A stretch of 64,000 nucleotides of DNA from Kribbella italica. GTDB lineage: Bacteria; Actinomycetota; Actinomycetes; Propionibacteriales; Kribbellaceae. The stretch is from contig NZ_JACHMY010000001.1 in the NCBI RefSeq assembly GCF_014205135.1, forward strand, positions 7,254,001-7,318,000, written 5' to 3'. Under the pieces are notes generated by a model. The model was not told the DNA's origin. It saw only the letters and a list, made by a program, of their open reading frames with translations, and did not search any database. Positions 54,401 to 56,692 of the stretch are shown piece by piece (the stretch's first letter is position 1; each line of letters opens with the position of its first letter). A program made the translations under genes and the position numbers.

Positions 54401-56692
54401 CCCGCCTGGCACGACGGCTTCGCGACGCACGCCGCGAACACGCCTGGGCTGGGTCTGTCGACGCTGGACGAGGCACTGCCGATCGTGGAGGCGTTCCTCA
54501 CTCCGCTGCTCAGCAACCAGCCCGCAACCGGGACCTGGAATCCGGACATCAAGCAGTGGACCGGAGTGCAGCCGGTGGTCGTCGAGGGCGCCCGGCCGCA
54601 ACGCATCCTCGTGGTCGCGCACGCCAGCGGACGCAGTACCGGATTGGGTGGGCTGCCGGTGGCGAGTGCGGAGCTGACCACCGCGCTGTCCGAGCTGGGC
54701 GACACCGAGGTCACCCTGCTGACCGTCGAGGGCGACGCGGCGCACGGCTCGGCCACCGTCGTTCGGCCGGACCCAGGCCAGGGATCAGCCCGGGTTCGCC
54801 TGCTGGAGCTGGCGCGGTTCGGCTGGCCGGACCAGGTTCCCGGGCTGCCGCCGATCCAGTCGGACGCGTTCGACGTGGTGATCGGGCACGCGCGGTTCTC
54901 GGGCCCAGCGGCGATGTACGTCCGCGAGCGCTGGTACCCGCAGGCCCGGTTGGTGCACGTCCTGCACATGCCTGCCCAGCGGTACGCCGACGTGCAGGGC
55001 GATCCACAACGCGGCGCCGAGTACACCGAGCACGAGGCCGAGGTGATCCGTGCCGCCGACCTGGTGGTCGGCGTCGGGCCGCTGCTGACCGACCTGGGGC
55101 AGGACCTGGCCTCCAGCGGGTCGCAGGCGGGCTTCCACGAGCTGATCCCGGGGATCACGGCGATGGGCGACGCCGCCGGGCCTCGTCCGGATCCGGCCGT
55201 GCGGCTGAACCTGCTGTTCACCGGCCGGGTCGGCGATCCGGTCAAGGGGTACGACGACCTGCTCGCCGTCGTCCGCGACCTGCACCTCCGCGGCGTACCG
55301 GTCTCGCTCCGCGTCCGCGGTGTCACGCCTGACGAGGTTGCGTGGCGGCAGAACGAGGCCGACGAGCTGCTCGGTGCGCCGGACATCGTCCGGGTCGAGG
55401 GGTACAGCACGGACCAGGCCGACCTGCTGAACGACTTCCGGTGGGCGCACGCGATGGTGATGCCGTCGAGGATCGAGGGTTTCGGCCTGGTCGCGACCGA
55501 GGCCGCCGCCCACGGCCTTCCGGTGCTCGTGAACGAGGAGAGCGGCGTCGCGCAGTTCCTCACCGGCAGCGAGCGGATCCCGGCCGGGCTGGGGCAGGCC
55601 GCGGTGGTCGGAGACCAGGGACTCGCCGGCGACCAGCCCGCCCGGGTGGCGTTGTGGGCCGATGCCATCGAGAACCTCCGGGCCGATTACGAGAGTCGTC
55701 AGGCGGCGGCGGAGCAGTTGCGCGACTTGCTGCGGTCCTACACCTGGTCCGACGCTGCCCGCGCCTTGTCCGAGGCGGTCCGGGAAACAGTGGGCGGTAC
55801 GGTCTCGATCCAGGCAGCCGGCGGTCGACGCGTTCTGGCCGATCCCGTGGTTGATCCGAACGCGACCGATCGGGCCGGGACAGAGGAGGAGGTGCACGCG
55901 CCGGAGGTCCGGGGCACGCGGTTCGTCGCCGACGGGTCTGACAGCGCGTGGACGGAGCAGGAAGCACTCGACGCGCTGGCCCGCGTGGACCTCACGGACT
56001 TCGGCGGCTTCGTCGGTGACCTGACCGTCGTACCTGAGCAGGCGCTGATCCAGGTCGAGAGCACTCTGTCCGAAGAAACTCAGTACTTCCGGTTGGAATG
56101 CCACGCTCCCGGCCGCGGCTGGGTTGCGGCGACGACGTTGCGAACCGGTACGGCGGAGGATCCGCACGTGGTGTCGATCGATCCGGCGCTGCCTCTTGGC
56201 CAGCTGCCACGGGCCTGGGTCCACGAGCTCAGTCACGCCCTCCAGGAGCACGGCCGCGAGCCCACGAGGCCGGTCCGGTGGTTGCCCGATCAGAGCGTTC
56301 AGGGCGAGGACGCATGCGTCGCCGCGCAGCGCAACGAGTTCCGCCTGCTCGTCCGGCAGTGGTCGGAGGTCATCGATGCGTCAGGCCACGAATCTCGGGC
56401 CGAGGCCGAGCGGCTGCGCGAAGACCTGATCGGACTCGCCGACGCGATCGAGGCGCGTGGGCACCGCCGTCCCCGGCTGCCGTGGGAGGACGTGCCGTCT
56501 CCTGGCGGGAACGGAGTCCTGGTGAGCGACCCCTGGGCGCTGTTCCAGGCGCCGCCGCAGGTGCTCACCAACCGGGTCACCGATCTGGAGGACGACGACG
56601 ATGACGAGGAGGAGCTGCGACAGAACGGCGACCGGCTTCGGACGAGCGTGGCTGAGCTGGATCGCCGGAGCGCCGGCCGATCAGCTCAGTGA
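35486..56692 (+). CDS. Giant multidomain type VII polymorphic toxin-like protein (7,068 codons)
   Basis: One uninterrupted frame of 7,068 codons from GTG 35486. Order: WXG/CpnT-like N-terminus (1-330), Gln/Thr/Pro-rich linker (330-750), two nonspecific-nuclease-like modules (750-1070), HEKTH domain (1190-1322), hydrophobic region (1800-2250), three HExxH modules (about 2907, 4830, 6800), coiled coil, Ser/Thr/Gly-rich beta regions (3300-4790), AbiEii-like, GT-B-like, AbiEii-like and GT4-like domains (5067-6760). It follows YbaB and Esx-like genes and precedes a convergent AbiEi-type gene (7-nt overlap). Caution: between 39453 and 39719 another frame carries a convincing 88-aa gene and this frame looks non-native there. 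The locus may really be gene A (35486 to about 39456) plus gene C (GTG 39731 to 56692, 5,653 aa). Biological role inferred. Confidence 0.75.
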   Translation: MGAIPEPTTELWLWLRTYLDENIWPSTDEAVVRQMADDWGSAAQALTDMITEAGAANNALTAVWPDSVGQIYHRNVADKLADYQTMVQAYRDMENLCRTFAGQVAALRNSIIAELVVNAALFAALAFFPGAGLLMGRFASQLALRLMGYARTAAGGLRTTMTTVPHALRLGGELLAEGVEEMGISLLGDTLSIAGGYQKGYNWDQMWLSGAAGVLGAGAAPLLRPVGRVASLPAGRLTDRLGAPPGLTRTVEQMSSGFVVNGITSPWAGTTVHALADGRLPTWSEYGNALVTQGPLAGVLASSRVLSVNGGIATGNMLRGDGFTLPNPQLVGAGQAGAPVPIGNGGGPGGPTPATPQGDPGNSSLARGPGQPAAGTPSPTGGTDSPSNPSSAGTNSTVGGNQPGAGQQQAPSGQESPNDVEQQVGGQQPDGQETGGQQPGAEQQAPGQETGGQQPGAGQQAPGQGSPGQQSDGGPGQQPVAGDNGVDPTGGTNGSESGARPPLGAAGSGGGPSHAPSSSAVDPSTTHTGPTSTTAPTSTTAPTSTTAPTSTTAPTSTTVSPNGATAAPQGAPVQGQPAAPAQAPTGTAQGPTGSHTTQSPAGTQSPGSAQNAAVTQNPAGTQSNSNRTDRPATDEDSTAPNPAEQDLTESTPLDTTDQPAQPQAPEAGESQTTTDQVDNSLPTVAGALAAAAPAAAAAAPTPAPSVTPPTKAPLHTRSTQHPTGPPSPSTDQPTPPTGTPSTSDQAAPEGNPWFDSSVPFAPAESDGPGRFKGPLSVEAGRNEAHWAVGEDGRLQRVTARIREDLADGSRGQKGRSKTKKVVDDYGLDGDNGGHYLGWRFFHNNDYRNLFPQNREFNEGAYENLEQEWAAWVAEGYEVEVEIVPAPGKSRPDWITVTYTVLDTRSGQEQVVWSSGASFVNATGQFYVGHLASVTLHEYEEAGNYRVGDNEITRTVDSEGVVDTVTAVVRETDPRLKDEKQAAGRAWAVKQGVPLDADGNALGHRLFGPGGVAHLFPPGVVIDAEGYTKLEQEWLAQLAAGNEVTITARRLPTPGQATDSVHLSITATPRSGPSTPESPTPPPTPTPQGPTPQAPAPDGPAPQGPTSVGPAPQGPAPDSAAPQGPAPDSAASQGPSSDSAAPQSPAPDGPTPQGPTSVGPAPQGPASDSSGPVVPGSEAVADPVVPPAQGPELFSRETPRTNQEALESNDGLPLTQEVIAEVAAAAGVDLSEVEVVIVTEQDELRYLDYQGACACTPAELGGRQIRLGPASFTDRVTLAATLAHEKTHVDQLRAGVDLNSEILKDLEAEAYASERPALERLRAHDSGQVRGRDDVRPPGQERGAGPGTVADGRDPERDDAADRGDGPAGPGPGSGVPLFRRNTPGGQNGDPADRPDGRRTDRRGDSTDQPGLTPRAVPYVAAAAPVTEPIIGRVASNESPNRAEWSYGQPGKPDEVVLELREIHPPEAPPRIGRDTPAPYARIGLDWAFARDRARELIPPGLTVDAEQFQQLEQQLQELIRSGHELTVRLRAIPGATTGQKALEVAVAVTHPATDEKTDYPARSVLDMIDALGKHRVDPVERPPQHNDRFVPGWLLVGAQSSKLLQELAALLASNQSVDSGPLLADLVSLQHEGNDVYLIKTQTGETFRLVKRVGPLTPGVQLEYAVQPGRVPVVELRLSDRLTQDEVAPLLARVLAESAAIVRGEADGSPVFRPDSNPEIDAVLRPTDAGDRAELRQWGHTEQHLPAADRVRRAAVQEEIHKLALAMGVATGQPNAELLRSLLTQDERAILDRLKDRGQSLTDDRVSRPRYLAKAVLGSGWSAVVLGTAAAVFTGNPLVGVGVGIAVPTIVNALVGSLSERYLDAQKQPGKKPAYVADRNQREFDYPGLQGLLDGPAAVRPERVKVPRATKWGNYLIRYTTPTLATAAVAGALTLFGVPALSTAMVIASSALAKSLAERLVDMKKLEFRLRRVDATERIRLSDSALFANQLITEITELRTRLDRILAALDVRTGHLPAVSEVAQPPAGLTPVNPTIPGAPPFSITLAVQLIENVSAATRRVFVGGGDQTVDVDPTELARHVSAQLEVLLNAVGPALFGSVTGALGDKYFINREEAANDSRKQWARTEQEAAQAAALGEILAPRLVAFRQLATQLEEFTGASPDLAARAADRGLPAPTARQDGPRPGGQSHWTAYAIQVAAASLGGAVSAIGLDLIFDLPDLGVVLTVAGAAGAIIGTPVSRYLFRRSEIDLQAKLESILADHAVDRARLLEQQAVTGYLAEQLAAKAQRVTELTGQRPVADVPAENDPRYTDHVRAAVRRAELDNVPPGQPESSYDLDARVERVGALRRIDDLAAELDRLDARGIGGGLLSDARARLRFAIELYEAIADGNGSRKVFPGLDTVDPVAGRRVVGGPTEQARFAAEQAVRRLVAEPAGKPLLLERLKALAQLTAAAAAVDHQALHGTDESRALVQERFDQALAEVARLWREAGVPNGFVLPAVSVSPGLNRVGGQVVIPLRSVPPVVPNQGEGGRHHRPESAGRGLLEFNHAQAGGARSLFGPEAAVDRAALDTVEQGLASLVERGFGVEVTVDRVARPGPDADPFRFTVRVADPNVIGPAGTQVHGPATLAELISSLGFDSTPGRHRTEEPTGRHHADEATGRHHADESAERTVTQENEGRHRVDEPVQPSVDRSRLDDRSDLPGGRHRAPEPATEATPVEPAAPDPVQAAMEEAAARAVAESVAELLPGAIPLQDGGYRATQANGRDVVLDRAALDEVRAEARRVLDEGNDQEAARAIARTQLEKLLPPATAADTAQPVNPLDVSASRRAAERIADRAARLAPSPLSPGTDPEASTTPTTRVADPEAPTTPTTRGTDPEATTTPTTRATDPEAPTTPTTRGTDPESGRTVHAPEVRRTRFVADGRPDGSHDSSVETAALAATDATEADFGGLIQGRPGVVAPGVVVVQTADGPRYFRVSRSNVPDGRVAATKVRAGSLTKPHLVRMPSSLAEDQLTRAWIHEISHTLQEQAAPRTRLQRLLRRPSAHTEDACVAAQFNEFRLLTRQLAEASTDEEIAVLRNDIEGLVEAIGRRHQPPVLPWNAALSHTAQADPVDGFVADVTEQLHDLQRQLDELDRRIAAKQPAADQAAESAREAEQTAAEALQAADSGRFARAHQAATDAAKNDEVRQWHEQVAAAYQQARLQLETVAEGYQSLLADARSMTPELRAQTASDLVNQVTAYEQRLAEVAPPLIALTSLLPTDWLPHLSALTDRVNAVLAANRIDQRFTTGALQHRLNAEFGQAVTSDGAVLRVGHARPMELRFRLSVSELIETLDPSVRASETMVGLLGQPSRKFGITQNGRVGASGSFGLGTLTRLFGEGSVLNAIGQLVTIKGEQSSGRGRSVTSTGAQYAQEGSVEDNRGESLLYAGRASWQLEARRPGDQDWTVAALEVDRGQGKDVSRLRAWMSHAYTVLAPTTTFTNGKQPSGRLPNNVLASLDGLQSLSDEVLAEFADHLNGRGDEASLLREQIQAAITQDLPSRLAESTERSVLQPLQANGRPVGHLQVRTEVRYEEVELVGRPTTAHWQEGVRVGFSNASGQQAFSASTTVNATVGYGGQELTDLGDTSVDLGPTATGGRSLSRSESLSGGGVGIHVGVQRYIGPTQGYRMVFEHKVTLVLDGESQGTVTGRTEGLTRLRTSDAYRHGLPVAESAFVHDNDGNKVLVNGEPLLQGEPRTAVDVPGRRLELPAWLTGGRSRVSGAGPGLAQRVTGGEQALADLVGPLAERGFLPPLNDQGDPDLARMTNDPQLARAQLLNLMELREQLSVNRLEAGYDIAVQNGIVVTLTTPGQTLSLRIDLHPGPPSAVGVTTDEAMVTLNIGSDSASRTDGWSKSLPWRASPLGYSQDGPADVTVKSGVSYGRQALGRVMGWFTGGTLNQVTLVESRSPVAAFEVPHRLEVVELGSEDVVLHRGAPGTSARILVDTDLLPSTDVAPAEVISGPVSDKVLDRATLVALDTHDLNRVLQAVAGQDPTARHHLAAFLDPRNLLAHPEWARGTYRTDVVVRGAGPVSTRGGLAVNGRIGDVVLLGVTDAVAGDINLALTSHGLSAGRSTGGQTSVNLGGNAEARGGTMSGESGRTTSASRTDQTIAGVERLSIEVGRHYLLSGTAGLTVTADGKPVPADATVVFQVAERDVLQFHVDGELTLPLAQVADVVERYLNGSLELDRRLATGLVRRYRAALAAATAAGQPTPSLSASHTSRVLLEKLQPQHGKPTPRSKEAQLDLVLDRAERVEALSKVDLPEHYRENLGSSLVEQASLTDQGQEVTLLDRVRALMTEQLGITPESDPILAEALAADLAGKRWWGRLEDMLGRRGFTRDYPVGQPGQLGAQQIRLTIRATFADEVVSLGVTKKTISIVQRYLYGERIRGVTSGRSLGAGLDGGVQEGQSGSVGTDRTGSSATAVGEQTTRLERMATFEGQHRVRRGVKFTLEVAPQATATPSRTWVGRALTRTESPLTPLAPATLDGEITQLIPLRMMPEQQQSDGVEAAAGQPMGSLNERGVPDAYFVEGSTSEQLTDTILEQLTELLGQSGMRVHRAELDVMLSTVTLNASFSRMAQDGGFAVLRLPLPGYTSRVVEVKVGATVVGAQVIGNPVDDVEIGEVNRSQHTVTHTVTSGRVLPVDGGAKAEDSGNEVSGGMTAGDQLADQTTDGRGVRRERSRFEKGRVVTVRVEVAYDVTLAEQQLRRSGEIRPGQETQLEQTPRGVAYLTMFESDYRQLEQFLTPESTPGPETVAPGPEVAPDQEGGRVVDLEAWLRGEHNPGEPGGRTVHAPAVEGTRFALGGRPAGDLTAREAAAAVAGTKADDFGGLVDSDPQVTDNDLVVVHSTEHRDPQYFKVEPYGVPEGRVAATELRAGTPDNPHLVRIDPTLAADQLARAWVHEISHALQEHSGTRLVHTLNGPGEHTEDACVIAQLNEVLLLQRQWVEASEAAHHGDPDATRAKEALELDLIGLADAIHHHGHSRPILPWENSASAADPAAPERFLRELREAAETAAAADGSSPRHEIQQYVAQQVIARVFGDSPDAWMVTGGQALLAQFDGARVSTDLDLVRVDGADHATAVADHERALAQELGDHLVFTLDPAVTTDLDHGVRREYVVRLGDQPLLRLGINLTTSSDRLPGRPAEVIAFPHQIVPGREDRPDVRVTSPAETLVHKLLSISPSEDGTLPARPQDLVDLLLLALRSDWDGARLHAAVREELARRLEHGAPVTLPERFDVPNPTWFQYFGRFLAVTPGLVFGNLGDALPLARAFLDPLLAAEAPQGSWDAATKRWTTGAGELLSAVPVQESAVPGTRLQATGVSEPSGQVTSDRMMRHWDTLVTGPASLEAQVEALKARTDLSVEEKLAIVRAELLATAGYRPSEVRGLDTKNLRFYTTQSGEIYSHSVALVADPETTIELAYLSDHLVPTFRNEARQAYLASVDARPDGVGRPQADAVALWRFLRSRAVANGNEKAVVDDLIDLQVQPLRDALKMRNLLIQDYGIAPERIRLAYADGDPNYGTTRWMRAQLHTLSRLRTDPEGTRKALVAAIRGPESVRASREARVGAVVDRLFTANEPDGAAPYTLLWVRNSIGQFKDFAFGPARDTRPEFLRQTIELLRVRQPGRRLVLVGDDLFAGRPELLAAWAAEGVLDGVDNSTLVRFWEARHQADGVSLSLAEQALFYHRLHSERDAVQVGVFSGALETAALLGMPTVYLEPREHDGNRGRRLQLYWDNWLYGRDQVVRDESGDVVFDRDGRAVRTFQTSSDPLPPPMTTVQRVLFGTGVWSDTGTGVGETAFDYAMLSLVPARIDALVRTGEIATWAQRLGSSPSDSDGVRVWGPEDWQTSRYYAEQAARWLLTEATTQRQVGTKWNAVRLALLGVLEPGFGLDPLSDGTSTTHPYALLRSQHALTPDVEARLAEAFAAGEPTRAVAVTGVLRDLLGDPAIRRQLVAEQSVFRLEPAEVEQIGTVLDQVIGAGRADRIDPVVVEHQVVTAFQAALRERVREQAVRRGTAMDHEYLQFALQRALARIFLHSSDGWMLKGGQTLLARFDGARSSSDIDLVDRTGSSPEQMVERYQAALATDLGDHLRFEPVPDGRSRLLDGAGVRLTHQAFVGDQLVGVVSVDLLPPNGRPMWVAAPESLPFPSHLMPTPTIGESPVLQVISLADTLAHKVAGIFVHGYRTELNRCADCVIGQLGQPVCRSGDLPYRVQDLVDLTLLVTRLSWDAADVQAMLGQEFANRRAQGEPLVVPGRFVLPNPAWHDGFATHAANTPGLGLSTLDEALPIVEAFLTPLLSNQPATGTWNPDIKQWTGVQPVVVEGARPQRILVVAHASGRSTGLGGLPVASAELTTALSELGDTEVTLLTVEGDAAHGSATVVRPDPGQGSARVRLLELARFGWPDQVPGLPPIQSDAFDVVIGHARFSGPAAMYVRERWYPQARLVHVLHMPAQRYADVQGDPQRGAEYTEHEAEVIRAADLVVGVGPLLTDLGQDLASSGSQAGFHELIPGITAMGDAAGPRPDPAVRLNLLFTGRVGDPVKGYDDLLAVVRDLHLRGVPVSLRVRGVTPDEVAWRQNEADELLGAPDIVRVEGYSTDQADLLNDFRWAHAMVMPSRIEGFGLVATEAAAHGLPVLVNEESGVAQFLTGSERIPAGLGQAAVVGDQGLAGDQPARVALWADAIENLRADYESRQAAAEQLRDLLRSYTWSDAARALSEAVRETVGGTVSIQAAGGRRVLADPVVDPNATDRAGTEEEVHAPEVRGTRFVADGSDSAWTEQEALDALARVDLTDFGGFVGDLTVVPEQALIQVESTLSEETQYFRLECHAPGRGWVAATTLRTGTAEDPHVVSIDPALPLGQLPRAWVHELSHALQEHGREPTRPVRWLPDQSVQGEDACVAAQRNEFRLLVRQWSEVIDASGHESRAEAERLREDLIGLADAIEARGHRRPRLPWEDVPSPGGNGVLVSDPWALFQAPPQVLTNRVTDLEDDDDDEEELRQNGDRLRTSVAELDRRSAGRSAQ
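36776..36880 (+). repeat. 48-nt tandem repeat (GQETGGQQPGAEQQAP units)
   Basis: Two near-identical 48-nt units and a partial third, inside the disordered Gln/Pro/Gly-rich linker (about 36480-37730) of the giant protein. Confidence 0.85.
37073..37162 (+). repeat. 18-nt tandem repeat (PTSTTA units)
   Basis: Five 18-nt units encode PTSTTA in the linker of the giant protein; Thr/Pro-rich mucin-like composition typical of wall-spanning linkers. Confidence 0.85.
37735..38690 (+). other. Two tandem nonspecific-endonuclease-like modules in the giant protein
   Basis: The first module carries GDNGGHYLGWRFFHNN (His834), NLFPQNREFN and a following YENLEQEWAAWVAEGYEVEV, matching the DNA/RNA non-specific endonuclease (Endonuclea_NS_2-like) pattern of GH, NLxPQN and LExEW. 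The second (about 38310-38690) keeps GNALGHRLFG and YTKLEQEWLAQLAAGNEVTI but has lost the NLVPQN element. Two further degenerate copies occur at 39765 and 43075. Confidence 0.6.
38756..38995 (+). repeat. 30-nt tandem repeat (PQGPAPDSAA-type units)
   Basis: Eight 10-residue units alternating APDGPA/TSVGPA/APDSAA-type sequences form a second disordered linker before the HEKTH domain. Confidence 0.85.
39050..39450 (+). other. HEKTH metallopeptidase-like domain of the giant protein
   Basis: Residues about 1190-1322 end the first reliable part of the giant frame. H1283-EKT-H1287 (TLAHEKTHVDQLRAG) is an HExxH zinc motif, followed by an acidic helix (LEAEAYASER) that can supply the third ligand, and preceded by a strand motif IRLGPASF. 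This resembles small eCIS-core/DUF4157-like zinc domains attached to toxins. Activity is inferred. Confidence 0.5.
39453..39719 (+). CDS. EF-Tu domain-2-like small protein in another frame of the giant ORF
   Basis: An 88-codon frame from ATG 39453 to TGA 39717, in a different frame from the giant gene. The product (RFEVETTFDLPGRSGVLAPG, GTTLRIEGTDQPVRVLGLEF) looks like the beta-barrel of EF-Tu domain 2, a known stand-alone family in actinobacteria. Its codons have the local high third-position GC, while the giant frame over the same bases reads as an Arg/Gly/Asp/Pro-rich shadow. One base back in the upstream frame, a TGA at 39454-39456 would overlap this ATG (ATGA), and a GTG at 39731 restarts the giant frame 11 nt after its stop. 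So this is probably a real gene splitting the giant frame, or a remnant of one. Confidence 0.65.
   Translation: MTAVRFEVETTFDLPGRSGVLAPGRLLTGVIQSGTTLRIEGTDQPVRVLGLEFPSSAGTPQEARTVTLLIDRTDAAPIVAGTVLISLA
39765..40200 (+). other. Degenerate nuclease-like module, third copy
   Basis: Begins right after GTG 39731. EPIIGRVASNESPNRAEWSYG, LIPPGLTVDAEQFQQLEQQL and SGHELTVRLRAIPG follow the same strand/helix order as the module at 38310, but the GH motif is lost (IGLDWAFAR). Probably a structural or binding repeat. Confidence 0.5.
40911..42225 (+). other. Hydrophobic segments of the giant protein
   Basis: Three paired hydrophobic stretches: VLGSGWSAVVLGTAAAVFTG with GVGVGIAVPTIVNALVG, then TLATAAVAGALTLFGVPALS, and AIQVAAASLGGAVSAIGLDL with VVLTVAGAAGAIIGTPVS. 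They are Gly/Ala-rich and separated by charged helices. They could insert into a target membrane (colicin-like) or be buried helical hairpins. Confidence 0.5.
43075..43400 (+). other. Degenerate nuclease-like module, fourth copy
   Basis: LLEFNHAQAGGARSLFGPEA, then TVEQGLASLVERGFGVEVTV matches the strand/helix order of the other three modules. A His-rich tail (GRHHADE-type repeats to about 43540) follows. Confidence 0.45.
44033..44200 (+). repeat. 39-nt tandem repeat (DPEAPTTPTTRGT units)
   Basis: Four 13-residue units plus a partial fifth form a Thr/Pro linker immediately before the first HExxH module of the giant protein. Confidence 0.85.
44204..44790 (+). other. HExxH module, copy 1
   Basis: Starts TVHAPEVRRTRFVADG, has DFGGL, a YFRV strand, RVAATKVRAG, then AWIHEISHTLQEQ (H3021, H3025), EDACVAAQFNEFRLL and ends in PVLPWN. 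The same order recurs at 49975 and 55885. HExxH plus a downstream acidic helix (EDAC) suggests a zinc metallopeptidase-type site. Confidence 0.65.
44830..45350 (+). other. Long coiled-coil segment of the giant protein
   Basis: Ala/Gln/Glu-rich heptads (TEQLHDLQRQLDELDRRIAA, QTAAEALQAADSGRFARAH) with few breaks over about 150 residues, between the first HExxH module and the beta-rich region. Confidence 0.6.
45430..49850 (+). other. Ser/Thr/Gly-rich beta regions, repeated about five times
   Basis: Recurring segments (about 45520, 46240, 47680, 48680, 49390) have alternating Ser/Thr/Gly and hydrophobic residues flanked by strands. Examples are GLSAGRSTGGQTSVNLGG, SLGAGLDGGVQEGQSGSVG and SASTTVNATVGYGGQEL. 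Such alternation is typical of amphipathic beta-hairpins in pore-forming or translocation domains. No known family was recognised. Confidence 0.45.
49975..50600 (+). other. HExxH module, copy 2
   Basis: Same order as copy 1: TVHAPAVEGTRFALGG, DFGGLVD, YFKVEPYG, RVAATELRAG, AWVHEISHALQEH (H4945, H4949), EDACVIAQLNEVLLL, ending PILPWEN. Directly precedes the first AbiEii-like domain. Confidence 0.65.
50685..51530 (+). other. AbiEii-type nucleotidyltransferase domain, copy 1
   Basis: WMVTGGQALLAQFDGARVST, then DLDLV (D5111, D5113) is the polymerase-beta-like nucleotidyltransferase signature (GG...S/T-D-x-D) of the AbiEii/AbiGii toxin family. It is followed by a VTSPAETLVHKLLS helix and RPQDLVDLLLL, both typical of the family C-terminal part. 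Confidence 0.75.
51600..53400 (+). other. Large domain of uncertain type, possibly GT-B glycosyltransferase-like
   Basis: Residues about 5370-5970. Nucleotide-sugar-enzyme-like features: TLLWVRNSIGQFKDF, RRLVLVGDDLFAGRPELL, and VGVFSGALETAALLGMPTVY resembling the C-terminal donor site of GT-B enzymes. An N-terminal helical part (KARTDLSVEEKLAIVRAELL) precedes. The assignment is by pattern only. Confidence 0.4.
53650..54560 (+). other. AbiEii-type nucleotidyltransferase domain, copy 2
   Basis: WMLKGGQTLLARFDGARSSS, then DIDLV (D6105, D6107) repeats the signature of copy 1, followed by VISLADTLAHKVAGI and YRVQDLVDLTLLV. It carries an inserted four-Cys-type loop (NRCADCVIG, PVCRSG) absent from copy 1, a possible zinc site. 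Confidence 0.75.
54590..55790 (+). other. GT4-type glycosyltransferase domain
   Basis: ILVVAHASGRSTGLGGLPVA is the Gly-rich acceptor-side start of GT-B/GT4 enzymes; LLFTGRVGDPVKGYDDLLAV opens the donor domain; PSRIEGFGLVATEAAAHGLP carries the E-x7-E donor-binding motif (E6664, E6672). This is the most convincing enzymatic domain in the C-terminal part. Confidence 0.8.
55885..56510 (+). other. HExxH module, copy 3
   Basis: VHAPEVRGTRFVADG, DFGGFVGD, YFRLECHA, WVAATTLRTG, AWVHELSHALQEH (H6913, H6917), EDACVAAQRNEFRLL, RLPWED. A short acidic tail ends the giant protein. Confidence 0.65.

Noticed and set aside
35486..56692. Giant gene as a polyketide synthase or nonribosomal peptide synthetase
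   Set aside because: No ketosynthase, adenylation or carrier-protein motifs; the domain set is toxin-like.
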